64,000 nt of DNA from CAVUEG01 sp963740525 (GTDB lineage: Bacteria; Actinomycetota; Actinomycetes; Propionibacteriales; Nocardioidaceae): NCBI GenBank assembly GCA_963740525.1, contig CAVUEG010000003.1, positions 1 to 64,000 of the forward strand, read 5' to 3'. The notes beneath the pieces were generated by a model. That model was not told the origin of the DNA. It searched no databases and was given only the letters and a program-made list of their open reading frames with translations. The position numbers were made by a program, and so were the translations under genes. Every line of letters starts with the position of its first letter. Position 1 is the stretch's first letter. This document shows, piece by piece, positions 56,994 to 64,000 of this stretch.

Positions 56994-59549
56994 TCAGCGG
57001 GCGGTGAACTTCCGCCAGGCGCTGCTCTTGATCACGTGCTTGGACGAGTCGTACGACGTGACGCGCCACTGCCACTTGCCGCGGTCGAGGGCGGAGAACG
57101 GCGCGTACGCGGTCGCGACCGTGGTCTCGGTGTCTTCGATCGAGCCGCCCTTGCGCAGCGCCACCACGTAGTAGCTGGCGCCGGACATCGCGCGCCACGT
57201 GAACAGGGCGTTGCGCTTGCTGACCCGGCCGCCCGAGCGAGGGGAGATCAGCTTCGGCCTGGCTCCCGTCACGGTGAAGGTGCGCCAGGAGCCCCACGCA
57301 CCGACGCGGCGGTCCGAGTCGAGACGTCGGATCCGCCACACGTAGGGCCGCGACGACGTCTGGAGTGCGGAGGTCGGCGAGTAGGACGTCTGCTTGCTGG
57401 TGAACGACAGCACGCGGTTGGCCGAGGACGCGTTGGTGTCGCCGTTCTTGTACACCTCGACCTGGTAGCTGCCCGCGAAGTCGAGCTCGGGCCAGGTGAA
57501 GGGCTGCGTGCCCGACACCCTGGCGCCGTCGGCCGGGTTGGTTCCCGAGACCGTCGGCGACTGCTTCACGAAAGTCCAGGGCGCGCTCCAGCTCAGCCCG
57601 TTCTTCATTCCGTCGACGGCCTGGATCCGCCAGTACAGGGTGCCCTCGGGGTAGGTCTGGTCGTAGGCCGTGTACGTCGTCTGGTCCACGACGGCGTCGT
57701 CGACGAGGCTCGTGAACGCGGGCGAGGTGCTCACCTGGACGTGATAGGACCGTGCGGCCTGGGTGGGGTGCTCCCCGGTGGCCGTGTTGGTGCTGGCGGC
57801 GTTGGTGGTCAGGTAGTCCGTCCACGTGAAGGTCACATCGTTGGCCACGGTCGCGCCGTCGGCCGGGCTCACGCGCTGGACCTCCGGGGACTTCTTGCGG
57901 AACGAGTAGGTCGCCTGGGTCGGGTCCACTCCGCAGAGGCCGCTGGAGTCGCACGGGCGGATGTACCAGTAGTAGGCATCGCCGGCCTGGCTCTCGTCCA
58001 GGGCATCCACTGGTGTCCACATCGTGCTCGTGGTTCGCGGCAGGCTGTCCGGGTCGGCCTTGTTCCCGTAGACCAGGTTGGTCAGCTCAGGGTCGTGGGA
58101 GAGGTAGATCCGGTAGGAGGCGGCGCCCGAGACAGGCGACCAGTCGAGCACCGGCGTCGCCATCATGTCGTCGCAGGACGCGGAGGCACAGGCTCCTGAC
58201 TCGAGCCCGCTGCCGTTCAGCGCGATCCGCTGACCGGTGACGAGCCCGAGCGGGCTGCCCGGTGCCGGTGCGGCGACGGGGGTGTACGTGAACGAGCCCA
58301 CGGCGGAGAGGACGCCGTTGACGGCCTTGGGGTCGTCGAGGGCCTGCACCCGCCAGTAGAAGGTCGCGGCCTTGCTGGGCATGCACGGGTCGCTGGGCGT
58401 CTTGGCGTAACCCGAGGTGTAGGTCGTCTCGGTGGTGTAGCAGGTGTCGTAGAACTTGCTGGCCGAGAAGTTCGGGTCGGTCCCGACGTCCAGGCGGTAG
58501 CGAGCGGCCTGCTTGGCCGGGGTCCACTGGAAGTAGAGCTCACCGGTGATGCTCGCGCCCGCGGCCGGGTAGACCAGCGACGCCGTGTCGGGCCAGGCGC
58601 GTCGGAACACCCGGATCTCGACGCCGTCCCAGTCCTGTGCCTGGCCGAAGATGTTGCGCGGGCGCACCTGCCACCAGTAGTTGGCGTTGTTGTACGTCGT
58701 GGGAGGGGAGTAGCGGGTGCCCTGGACGACCTTCGAGTCGACGATGGTGTTGAACGAGTCGTCTGAGCTGACCCGGATGTCGTAGGAGATCGCGCCCGGG
58801 ACCGGGTCCCAGTCGAAGACGACGTCGGTGACCGGGGTGACCGTGCTGTTCGGGGTCGCCGGGCCAACGACCGGCAGCGGTGCCACGTCGTACGTCCTGG
58901 CTGCCGAGGGCTTCGTGCTCAGGCCGCTGTCCAGGAGTGCCCTGACCCGCCAGGCGAAGGTGCCCGGCGCCTGCGGGTCGGGGATCACCAGGGAGGAGAT
59001 GCGGGTGGTGTAGGTCGTGGTGTCGACCCAGTCCTCTTCGGGCCCGTCCAGCTCGATCTCATAGCTCAGGGCGCCGGCGACCGGGTTCCACCGCAGGAGC
59101 GGGGGGTTGCTCGGCTGGGAGAGCGTGGCGCCATCCGCCGGGGCGAGCAGCGTCGGGCCAGCCAGCTGTGACCGGGTGAACGAGGCCGAGCTCCACCTGC
59201 TGGCGGCGCCGGAGTCCTTGTAGGCGCGGACCCGCCAGCTGAGCTTGCCGATCGGAAGCTGCTTGGTCGGCACCGCACGCGTGTTGTCGGTCCGCTCGTC
59301 GAAGAGGATGGTGCCGAACGAACCACCCTGGGCCAGCTGCACCTGGTAGGACACCGCGCCGCGGACAGGCTTCCACTTGAGCACGGGGTTGGCTCCGACG
59401 GTGCTCCCCTTGGGAGAGACCAGCGTCGGGCGCGGCACCGAGGCGTACGCCGCGGTGGCCGAGAGAAGCGTGGCGATGACCGCCAGCGTCACTGTGACCA
59501 CGACCGTCTTCGCGGACCCGCGCGACCGGTGGTTCCTGGTAGCCGACAT
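56994..59549 (-). CDS. Large secreted protein with repeated FN3/Ig-like domains
   Basis: An 851-aa exported protein. A signal peptide (about 1-36; AVIATLLSATAAYAS) is followed by eight or so beta-sandwich repeats of 90-110 residues, each with a recurring core: L/VSP..G, then F.W....GA.SY.V/I, then TSY or TTYT and WRVRA. Examples are LKWKPVRGAVSYQVQ, FDWDPVPGAISYDIR and WSPVSGAASYRIYL. There is no catalytic domain and no visible cell-wall sorting signal or terminal membrane anchor. Likely surface or matrix roles are inference. ATG 59549 follows GGGAGGACGAGAC, a good ribosome-binding site; the frame extends further 5' without support. Confidence 0.85.
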   Translation of the reverse strand: MSATRNHRSRGSAKTVVVTVTLAVIATLLSATAAYASVPRPTLVSPKGSTVGANPVLKWKPVRGAVSYQVQLAQGGSFGTILFDERTDNTRAVPTKQLPIGKLSWRVRAYKDSGAASRWSSASFTRSQLAGPTLLAPADGATLSQPSNPPLLRWNPVAGALSYEIELDGPEEDWVDTTTYTTRISSLVIPDPQAPGTFAWRVRALLDSGLSTKPSAARTYDVAPLPVVGPATPNSTVTPVTDVVFDWDPVPGAISYDIRVSSDDSFNTIVDSKVVQGTRYSPPTTYNNANYWWQVRPRNIFGQAQDWDGVEIRVFRRAWPDTASLVYPAAGASITGELYFQWTPAKQAARYRLDVGTDPNFSASKFYDTCYTTETTYTSGYAKTPSDPCMPSKAATFYWRVQALDDPKAVNGVLSAVGSFTYTPVAAPAPGSPLGLVTGQRIALNGSGLESGACASASCDDMMATPVLDWSPVSGAASYRIYLSHDPELTNLVYGNKADPDSLPRTTSTMWTPVDALDESQAGDAYYWYIRPCDSSGLCGVDPTQATYSFRKKSPEVQRVSPADGATVANDVTFTWTDYLTTNAASTNTATGEHPTQAARSYHVQVSTSPAFTSLVDDAVVDQTTYTAYDQTYPEGTLYWRIQAVDGMKNGLSWSAPWTFVKQSPTVSGTNPADGARVSGTQPFTWPELDFAGSYQVEVYKNGDTNASSANRVLSFTSKQTSYSPTSALQTSSRPYVWRIRRLDSDRRVGAWGSWRTFTVTGARPKLISPRSGGRVSKRNALFTWRAMSGASYYVVALRKGGSIEDTETTVATAYAPFSALDRGKWQWRVTSYDSSKHVIKSSAWRKFTAR

Positions 59550-59664
59550 GTCTCGTCCTCCCGTATGCCGCACGATTCCCGAGGTCACCGTAGAGCGTGG
59601 TTCGCGCGCGGGAGAGTTATCGCAGGAGGTCGTCCACCCCGGCCAACAATTGGCGGTAGCGGCG

Positions 59665-59943
59665 CTAGTCCAGACCGAGGGAGAACGCGGACTCGAGGTC
59701 GTGCTGGGAGTAGGCACGGAACGCGATGTGCGTCTCGGTCTCGACCACTCCGTCGACCTTGTTCAGCCGATCGGCGACGACCGCGGCGACGTCCTCGTGG
59801 TTGCGGACGCGGACCATGGCGATCAGGTCGATCTGGCCGGTCACGGAGTACACCTCGCTGACGCCGTCAAGCGCCGCGATGGCCTCGGCGACCTGGGGGA
59901 TCCGGGCGACGTCGGCCTTCACGAAGACGATGGCGGTGATCAT
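59665..59943 (-). CDS. Stand-alone Lrp/AsnC ligand-binding (RAM) domain protein
   Basis: A 92-aa protein made only of the RAM domain: ITAIVFVKADVARIPQVAEAI, GVSEVYSVTGQIDLIAMVRV (ligand-site Gly and Asp) and VETETHIAFRAYS. It lacks the helix-turn-helix of full Lrp proteins. Such proteins bind small ligands such as amino acids and may modulate full-length Lrp regulators. ATG 59943 is supported by TAGCCT six bases upstream. It lies between the FN3 gene and the exonuclease. Confidence 0.88.
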   Translation of the reverse strand: MITAIVFVKADVARIPQVAEAIAALDGVSEVYSVTGQIDLIAMVRVRNHEDVAAVVADRLNKVDGVVETETHIAFRAYSQHDLESAFSLGLD

Positions 59944-59949
59944 GGGGTC

Positions 59950-59955
59950 AGGCTA
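59950..59955 (-). promoter_or_regulatory. -10 element TAGCCT, leaderless promoter of the RAM-domain gene
   Basis: TAGCCT on the minus strand ends 6 bases before ATG 59943; it overlaps the stop codon region of the upstream exonuclease gene. Confidence 0.4.
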
Positions 59956-61740
59956 GCGGGCGGGCTGGTGGATCGGGGCGAGGGCGCGGCGGTCGTCGAA
60001 CGGGACCAGCGTCTGCCGCGACTGGTTCACCGCGTCGTGCAGGCGCAGATGCCGGGTGGCTCCAGCCACCGGACAGGTCCACTCCCCGTCGACGTGCACC
60101 AGTCTCACGCCTGGCGACTCGAGCCACTTGAGCACCTTCTCGGTCTCCTCCACGCTCGCGCAGGGGGCAGGGCCGGGACCACCGGAGACGGTCTCGGCAC
60201 TCGCCCTGAGCCCCACCACCCACTGGCCGGCGTCGGCCCCGGGGGGAATCACCCCGGCGGCGGCGAGCCGGCCATGACGCACGACGTGCACCGCCCACCG
60301 GCCGTCGTCCTCCTTGCGAGCCGCGACCAGCTCGGGGATCACGGCCAGCGTGGCCAGCCGCTGGGTGCGCGCGGCCGCCCGTAGGAAGGCGGCGAGGCGG
60401 TCCCGGTGGACGCCGGCCTCCTCGAAGCGCTCGTCGGCCGCCAGCGCGTCCATCCGTGTCGTGAGCGTGCTCACGACCTCGTCACCGCGTGCCACGATCG
60501 TGGTGCGTAGCCGCTCCACGACGGCGGCGTACTCCTCCGCGCCCGTGGCGCCGTTGCAGGGGGAGAGGCAGCGTCCCATCTCAGCCAGCACGCAGGCGCT
60601 CTGAACGGGGTGTCGTGGCATCCTGCCGCTGCACTGCCGGATCGGAAATGTCTCATGGAGGGCCGAGAGGCACTTCTCGGCCGTCTTCTTCGACGAGAAC
60701 GGGCCGAGATAGTCGGCACCGTCGTCCTGCACCCGGCGAACCACGGACAGGCGCGGCCAGGGCTCGACCGTGAGCTTGATCCAGTGCACGCGCTCCGGGA
60801 ACCGCGAACGACGGTTGTACGACGGCTTGTGCTCGGCGATCAGCCGGAGCTCACGGACCTCCGCTTCCAGCGGTGTCGCGCACTCGACGCCGGTGACCGT
60901 GCTGGCCAGCCCGACCATCTCGCCCATCCGGGACCTGGTCTCGCTCGCGGTGAAGTACGACCGGACCCGCGAGCGGAGGTCGCGTGACGTCCCGACGTAC
61001 AGCACCCGCGAGCGCTCGTCGCGGAAGAGGTACACGCCCGGAGCATGAGGCAGGGCCTCGGCCAGGTGACGCTTGCGCCGCTGGGCTGGAGAGACCCGGG
61101 AGCTGAACGTCTGCAGCTCCTCGAGCGTGTGCACGCCGAGGCCGCCGAGTCGCTCCATCATCCCGTGCAGCACGTCGACGGTGGCCCGGGCGTCGGAGAG
61201 AGCGCGGTGGTTCGGCGTGGTCGCCGAGCCGAAGTGGGCGGCCAGTGAGCTGAGCTTGCAGTTGGGGGCGTCGTCACGGGTGATCACGCGTCGCGCGAGG
61301 CGGGCGGTGTCGAGCACCTCGAACCGCGGCCACGGGCGGCCCTGTTCGGCGGCGAAGTGCTTGAGGAAGCCGACGTCGAAGGGGGCGTTGTGGGCCACCA
61401 GCACACAGCCCTGCGCGAACTCGAGGAACTGGGGGAGGGCGACGTCGATCGAGGGGGCCGTGACGACCATGGAGTCAGTGATGCCGGTGAGCACGGCGAT
61501 GAATGCCGGGATCGCCGTGTGCGGGTTGACCAAGGTCTGGAACTCTCCGAGGGTCTCACCGCCGCGCACCTTCACGGCTCCGATCTCGGTGATCATCGAC
61601 CCGGCCTTGGCGGATCCGCCCGTGGTCTCGAGGTCGACGACGCAGAAGGTGATGTCCCGCAGCGGCCGCCCGAGCTCGTCGAAGCTGCGCTGGGTGTCCC
61701 AGCGTGACTTCTCGGTCGGCATCGGTGCGGAGCTGCTCAC
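59953..61740 (-). CDS. DEDDh 3'-5' exonuclease fused to UvrC-type GIY-YIG nuclease
   Basis: A 595-aa two-nuclease protein. Residues about 25-200 are a DnaQ-like exonuclease with FCVVDLETTGG (Asp/Glu), LVAHNAPFDVGFL, and NHRALSDARATVDVL (His/Asp of DEDDh). Residues about 235-330 are a UvrC-like GIY-YIG domain: APGVYLFRDERSRVLYVG, RDLRSRVRSYF and the catalytic Glu in PLEAEVRELRLIAEHKPSYN. A Cys-containing segment (CVLAEMGRCLSPCNG) and a UvrB-binding-like helix pair follow. It is the actinobacterial relative of Cho/UvrC and sits at the Rv2191 position. GTG 61740 is supported by TAGCGT seven bases upstream. DNA repair is the likely role. Confidence 0.9.
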   Translation of the reverse strand: MSSSAPMPTEKSRWDTQRSFDELGRPLRDITFCVVDLETTGGSAKAGSMITEIGAVKVRGGETLGEFQTLVNPHTAIPAFIAVLTGITDSMVVTAPSIDVALPQFLEFAQGCVLVAHNAPFDVGFLKHFAAEQGRPWPRFEVLDTARLARRVITRDDAPNCKLSSLAAHFGSATTPNHRALSDARATVDVLHGMMERLGGLGVHTLEELQTFSSRVSPAQRRKRHLAEALPHAPGVYLFRDERSRVLYVGTSRDLRSRVRSYFTASETRSRMGEMVGLASTVTGVECATPLEAEVRELRLIAEHKPSYNRRSRFPERVHWIKLTVEPWPRLSVVRRVQDDGADYLGPFSSKKTAEKCLSALHETFPIRQCSGRMPRHPVQSACVLAEMGRCLSPCNGATGAEEYAAVVERLRTTIVARGDEVVSTLTTRMDALAADERFEEAGVHRDRLAAFLRAAARTQRLATLAVIPELVAARKEDDGRWAVHVVRHGRLAAAGVIPPGADAGQWVVGLRASAETVSGGPGPAPCASVEETEKVLKWLESPGVRLVHVDGEWTCPVAGATRHLRLHDAVNQSRQTLVPFDDRRALAPIHQPAR

Positions 61741-61747
61741 GTCACCG

Positions 61748-61753
61748 ACGCTA
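61748..61753 (-). promoter_or_regulatory. -10 element TAGCGT, leaderless promoter of the exonuclease/GIY-YIG gene
   Basis: TAGCGT on the minus strand ends 7 bases before GTG 61740 and decides that start among several in-frame candidates. Confidence 0.45.
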
Positions 61754-61864
61754 GATCCGGGCACCGACGAAATCGTGCCGACGCGCGCAATACGCTGGTG
61801 GGAGGCTGGTGGGAGCACTGCACCAGCGAAGACCACCTGCAGAGGACGACAGAGGAGCCGCCCC

Positions 61865-62143
61865 GTGACCACCGCCCTGCCTGATGAGAACCAGCGCTGG
61901 AGGTGTGGCGGCTGCGGCAACCTGACCCGGTTCGACGTGGCCCGCACCCGGACCACGACCGAGTTCTGGCACTTCGACCTGGCCGGGGAGCACGAGGTCG
62001 AGGAGACCCGGGTCGACGGAGAGGCGGTCTCCTCGGTGACCTGCCGCTGGTGCGGTCGCTCCGACGCCATCGAGCTCGTCGGCCGGGCCGAGGCTTCCGC
62101 TCAGGACTCGGGCCGGGAACCGGGGCCACCGGGGTCGGCATGA
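61865..62143 (+). CDS. Small zinc-ribbon protein
   Basis: A 92-aa protein with two CxxC pairs, RCGGCGNLTRF (about 14-24) and VTCRWCGRSD (about 64-73), which should bind one zinc ion. Between them lies a strand-rich segment (TEFWHFDLAGEHEVEE). GAGGAG precedes GTG 61865. Its stop overlaps the start of the NYN-domain gene (ATGA), so they are co-translated, suggesting a shared RNA- or DNA-related role. Otherwise unassigned. Confidence 0.78.
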   Translation: MTTALPDENQRWRCGGCGNLTRFDVARTRTTTEFWHFDLAGEHEVEETRVDGEAVSSVTCRWCGRSDAIELVGRAEASAQDSGREPGPPGSA

Positions 62144-63453
62144 CCGACGCCACCGACCTGGTCGGCCCGCTCCCGGAGGAGGTGCGGGCACGCGTCGCTG
62201 CGCTCGCGGCGGACGCGCTGGGCAGCATGGCCGCCGATCAGCTGCCCGCCTCGCTGCGTCGGGTGGCGGCGTTCGCGCCCCAGCGTCGGGCCAGGTTGGC
62301 GGGCACCCAGATCAACGCCGCGCTCGAGACGGACCCGGACTTCCGGGAGCGTCTGGCCGTGCAGGTCCGGGCCGCCGTACCCGAGGTGGCGCAGGCGGTC
62401 GAGGCGGGGCAGATCGGCTCCACCTCGCCCGTGGAGATCGCGGCCGTCGCCCACCTGCTGCGGCCCGAAGGTTGGGAGGCCGTTCTTGCCCAGGCGGTCG
62501 AGGCGGTGGTGGCGGAGCGGACCTCCCGGCTGAGTGCCGGGGCGGACGAGCAGGTCGAGCAGCTTCGTGCCCGGCTTGCGGACAGCGCCGACGAGCAGCG
62601 CGCGGCCCGGGAGCGCGCCAAGGCTCAGCTCGACACCGTGAAGCAGGACAACGTCGAGCTCCGACGCCGGCTCGGTGAGGCACGCAGCCGGCTCAAAACG
62701 GCTGAGGCGTCCTTGGAGGAGCTGGACAGGACGCGAGCGAAGTCTGAGGAGCAGCACGCCGCGGCTGAGGCGGCGAGCCAGTCCGAGAGTCGTCGGCTCC
62801 GCGCCGCGCTCGAGGCAGCCGAGGCCGAGCTGTCACGCCTGCGACGCAGTGGCCGTCACGAACGCGACTCCGCGACCCTGCGGACCAGGCTGCTCCTCGA
62901 CGTGCTGACGGAGTCCGTGCAGGGGCTGCGTCACGAGCTCGCGCTGCCGAACGTGCCGGGAGCTCCCGCCGACGAGCTCGAGGCGGAGCTGGCCAGCGAG
63001 GTGACGAGCGTGTCCTCCGGTATCGGGTCGCTCACCGCGGACGACCCGGCCCTCCTGGAGCAGCTCCTGTCCCTGCCACGCGCCCGGTTGATCGTGGACG
63101 GCTACAACGTCACCAAGACCGCGTGGCCGCAGTCGACGCTTCAGCAGCAGCGTGACCGGCTGGTCACCGGCCTGGCGCCGCTGGTGGTCCGCAGCAGGGC
63201 CGACACGCTCGTGGTGTTCGACGCCGCCGAGACCGAGCAACGTCCTCCGGTCAGCCCGCCCCGCGGCGTGAAGGTCCGGTTCAGCCCCTACGGCGTGATC
63301 GCCGACGACGTGATCCGTGACCTGGTCGCGGTCGAGCCCGAGGGCAGGGTGGTCGTGGTGGTCACCGACGACAGGGACCTCGCCCGCGACGTTGCGCGCT
63401 CCGGTGCGCGCGTCGTCGGGGCGATGGCGCTCGCGCGCCTGGTGGGTGGCTAG
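62140..63453 (+). CDS. NYN-domain (YacP-like) putative ribonuclease with coiled coil
   Basis: A 437-aa protein. Residues about 1-135 are helical; about 140-245 is a strong coiled coil (QLRARLADSADEQRAARERA, RLRAALEAAEAELSRLRR). The C-terminal NYN/PIN-like domain (about 315-437) has RLIVDGYNVTKTAWP with the first Asp, DTLVVFDAAE, GVIADDVIRDLV and VVVVTDDRDLARDVA, giving the acidic cluster of this RNase fold. Similar actinobacterial proteins are annotated as NYN domain or RNA-binding proteins. ATG 62140 overlaps the upstream zinc-ribbon stop by 4 bases. Confidence 0.88.
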   Translation: MTDATDLVGPLPEEVRARVAALAADALGSMAADQLPASLRRVAAFAPQRRARLAGTQINAALETDPDFRERLAVQVRAAVPEVAQAVEAGQIGSTSPVEIAAVAHLLRPEGWEAVLAQAVEAVVAERTSRLSAGADEQVEQLRARLADSADEQRAARERAKAQLDTVKQDNVELRRRLGEARSRLKTAEASLEELDRTRAKSEEQHAAAEAASQSESRRLRAALEAAEAELSRLRRSGRHERDSATLRTRLLLDVLTESVQGLRHELALPNVPGAPADELEAELASEVTSVSSGIGSLTADDPALLEQLLSLPRARLIVDGYNVTKTAWPQSTLQQQRDRLVTGLAPLVVRSRADTLVVFDAAETEQRPPVSPPRGVKVRFSPYGVIADDVIRDLVAVEPEGRVVVVVTDDRDLARDVARSGARVVGAMALARLVGG

Positions 63454-63474
63454 CCCAGCCTGAGCCGTGGCGGC

Positions 63475-64000
63475 TCAGCCGGCTCCGGGGTAGAACATCG
63501 CGTCCGCGGCATACCGCTTCCCGACGCTCAGGTCGTACTGCACGAGTCGATAGTCCCGAAGCAGTGCCGTGGCCCGCGGCGTCAGTGCCGCCTCCGTCGC
63601 CACCTCTGTGCCCGTTTCCGCGCCCGTGACGTAGTGCCCGTGCTCGAAGGCCGGCAGCTCCCGGCGCAGTTCGTCGAGGAGGGCGAAGAACGGCGGCTCC
63701 GACTGTCCGGCCAGCTCGAAGAGGAGCGGCAGGAACTGGGTGGGACTCAAGGTCGGCAACGGACGATGCGGAAATGAGGTGAAGTTCGACCAGAGGAGGA
63801 ACGGGGTACGAAGCATCTCCGCGTCCGGCGACGCCCCGGTCAGGCCACCGTTCCAGAAGGCGGGGAGGTGGTCGCCGTAGAACACCACGGCTGTCTTCTC
63901 GTCACTCGCCTTCAGCCGATCGAGGAAGCGGGCGAACGCGTCGTCCGAGTGGCGCAACCCGCGTCCGTAGCCCTCTGCGTTCGCGAGAACGGTGCCGGCG
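63475..64000 (-). CDS. Sulfatase/LTA-synthase-like phosphotransferase, 3' part (5' end off-window)
   Basis: The C-terminal 175 residues of a larger enzyme; the frame stays open to the window edge. Seen: GLRHSDDAFARFLDRL, AVVFYGDHLPAFW with the metal-binding Asp-His of the alkaline-phosphatase-like fold, and RTPFLLWSNF, a pattern shared by sulfatase-family phosphoglycerol transferases. The membrane-spanning N-terminal half expected for LTA-synthase-like proteins is outside the window. Whether it modifies a polymer or a small substrate cannot be told. Confidence 0.8.
   Translation of the reverse strand, partial: AGTVLANAEGYGRGLRHSDDAFARFLDRLKASDEKTAVVFYGDHLPAFWNGGLTGASPDAEMLRTPFLLWSNFTSFPHRPLPTLSPTQFLPLLFELAGQSEPPFFALLDELRRELPAFEHGHYVTGAETGTEVATEAALTPRATALLRDYRLVQYDLSVGKRYAADAMFYPGAG

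Noticed and set aside
61073..61864. N-terminal extension of the zinc-ribbon gene
   Set aside because: It is antisense to the DEDDh/GIY-YIG nuclease and has shadow composition; GTG 61865 has a ribosome-binding site.

Overview
The window is high-GC actinobacterial DNA and is best read as a Nocardioides-like (Nocardioidaceae) chromosome; the genus is an inference. The evidence is the GC-rich coding style, frequent GTG starts, ATGA/GTGA gene overlaps, a diheme QcrC with an actinobacterial QcrA/QcrB, a lipoprotein L,D-transpeptidase, and a gene order that follows the Mycobacterium tuberculosis block from glnA1 back to trpD and the UvrC-like exonuclease (glnA, RDD protein, DUF4191, lipA, lipB, TIGR01777 protein, sucB, lpd, pepA, gcvT, glycerate kinase, erpA-type protein, adenosine kinase, ctaC/ctaD/ctaF, qcrB-qcrA-qcrC-ctaE, trpD, DEDDh/GIY-YIG nuclease). 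No rRNA, tRNA or CRISPR array was found.

Layout. 1-5.4 kb is a small accessory island: a frameshifted tyrosine integrase cut by the window edge, about 700 bases of gene debris, and a large orphan protein (about 1053 aa) with a nuclease-like N-terminus and a helical-repeat body. 5.5-7.5 kb holds glnA with a textbook GlnR operator and a divergent RDD membrane protein. 7.6-15.4 kb holds a giant adenylate-cyclase/ATPase/TPR regulator, a lipid-modification operon (FAD oxidoreductase, DUF1365, cyclopropane-type methyltransferase) and a lipoprotein. 15.5-28.3 kb is the lipoate/2-oxoacid dehydrogenase neighbourhood: lipA and lipB make and transfer lipoyl groups, sucB is a lipoylated E2, lpd reoxidises it, and gcvT belongs to the lipoyl-dependent glycine cleavage system. 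An ABC exporter pair sits between lipA and lipB, and pepA has a disturbed 3' end.

28.3-36.9 kb carries a secreted glycerophosphodiesterase, an aldo/keto reductase, two overlapping exported phosphoesterases, and a pspA-htpX-pspAB envelope-stress operon behind a candidate ECF-sigma promoter. 37-43.8 kb carries nadA, a GNAT protein, glycerate kinase, an A-type Fe-S carrier, adenosine kinase and an overlapping TusA/cysteine-desulfurase pair. 43.8-54.7 kb is the aerobic respiratory cluster (ctaC-ctaD-ctaF, then on the other strand ctaE-qcrC-qcrA-qcrB, and a CtaG-type assembly protein), interrupted by an L,D-transpeptidase and an HTTM membrane-protein pair. 54.8-64 kb carries a receiver-like protein, trpD, a large secreted FN3-type protein, a lone Lrp ligand-binding domain, the exonuclease/GIY-YIG fusion, a zinc-ribbon protein, a NYN ribonuclease and the 3' part of a sulfatase-type enzyme.

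Two themes cut across the genes. At least sixteen genes have a TANNNT-like -10 element only 6-7 bases before the start codon, so leaderless transcription looks common here and helps to fix starts. Three unrelated mini-arrays of short palindromic units sit just past gene 3' ends (21.7, 36.9 and 38.3 kb).
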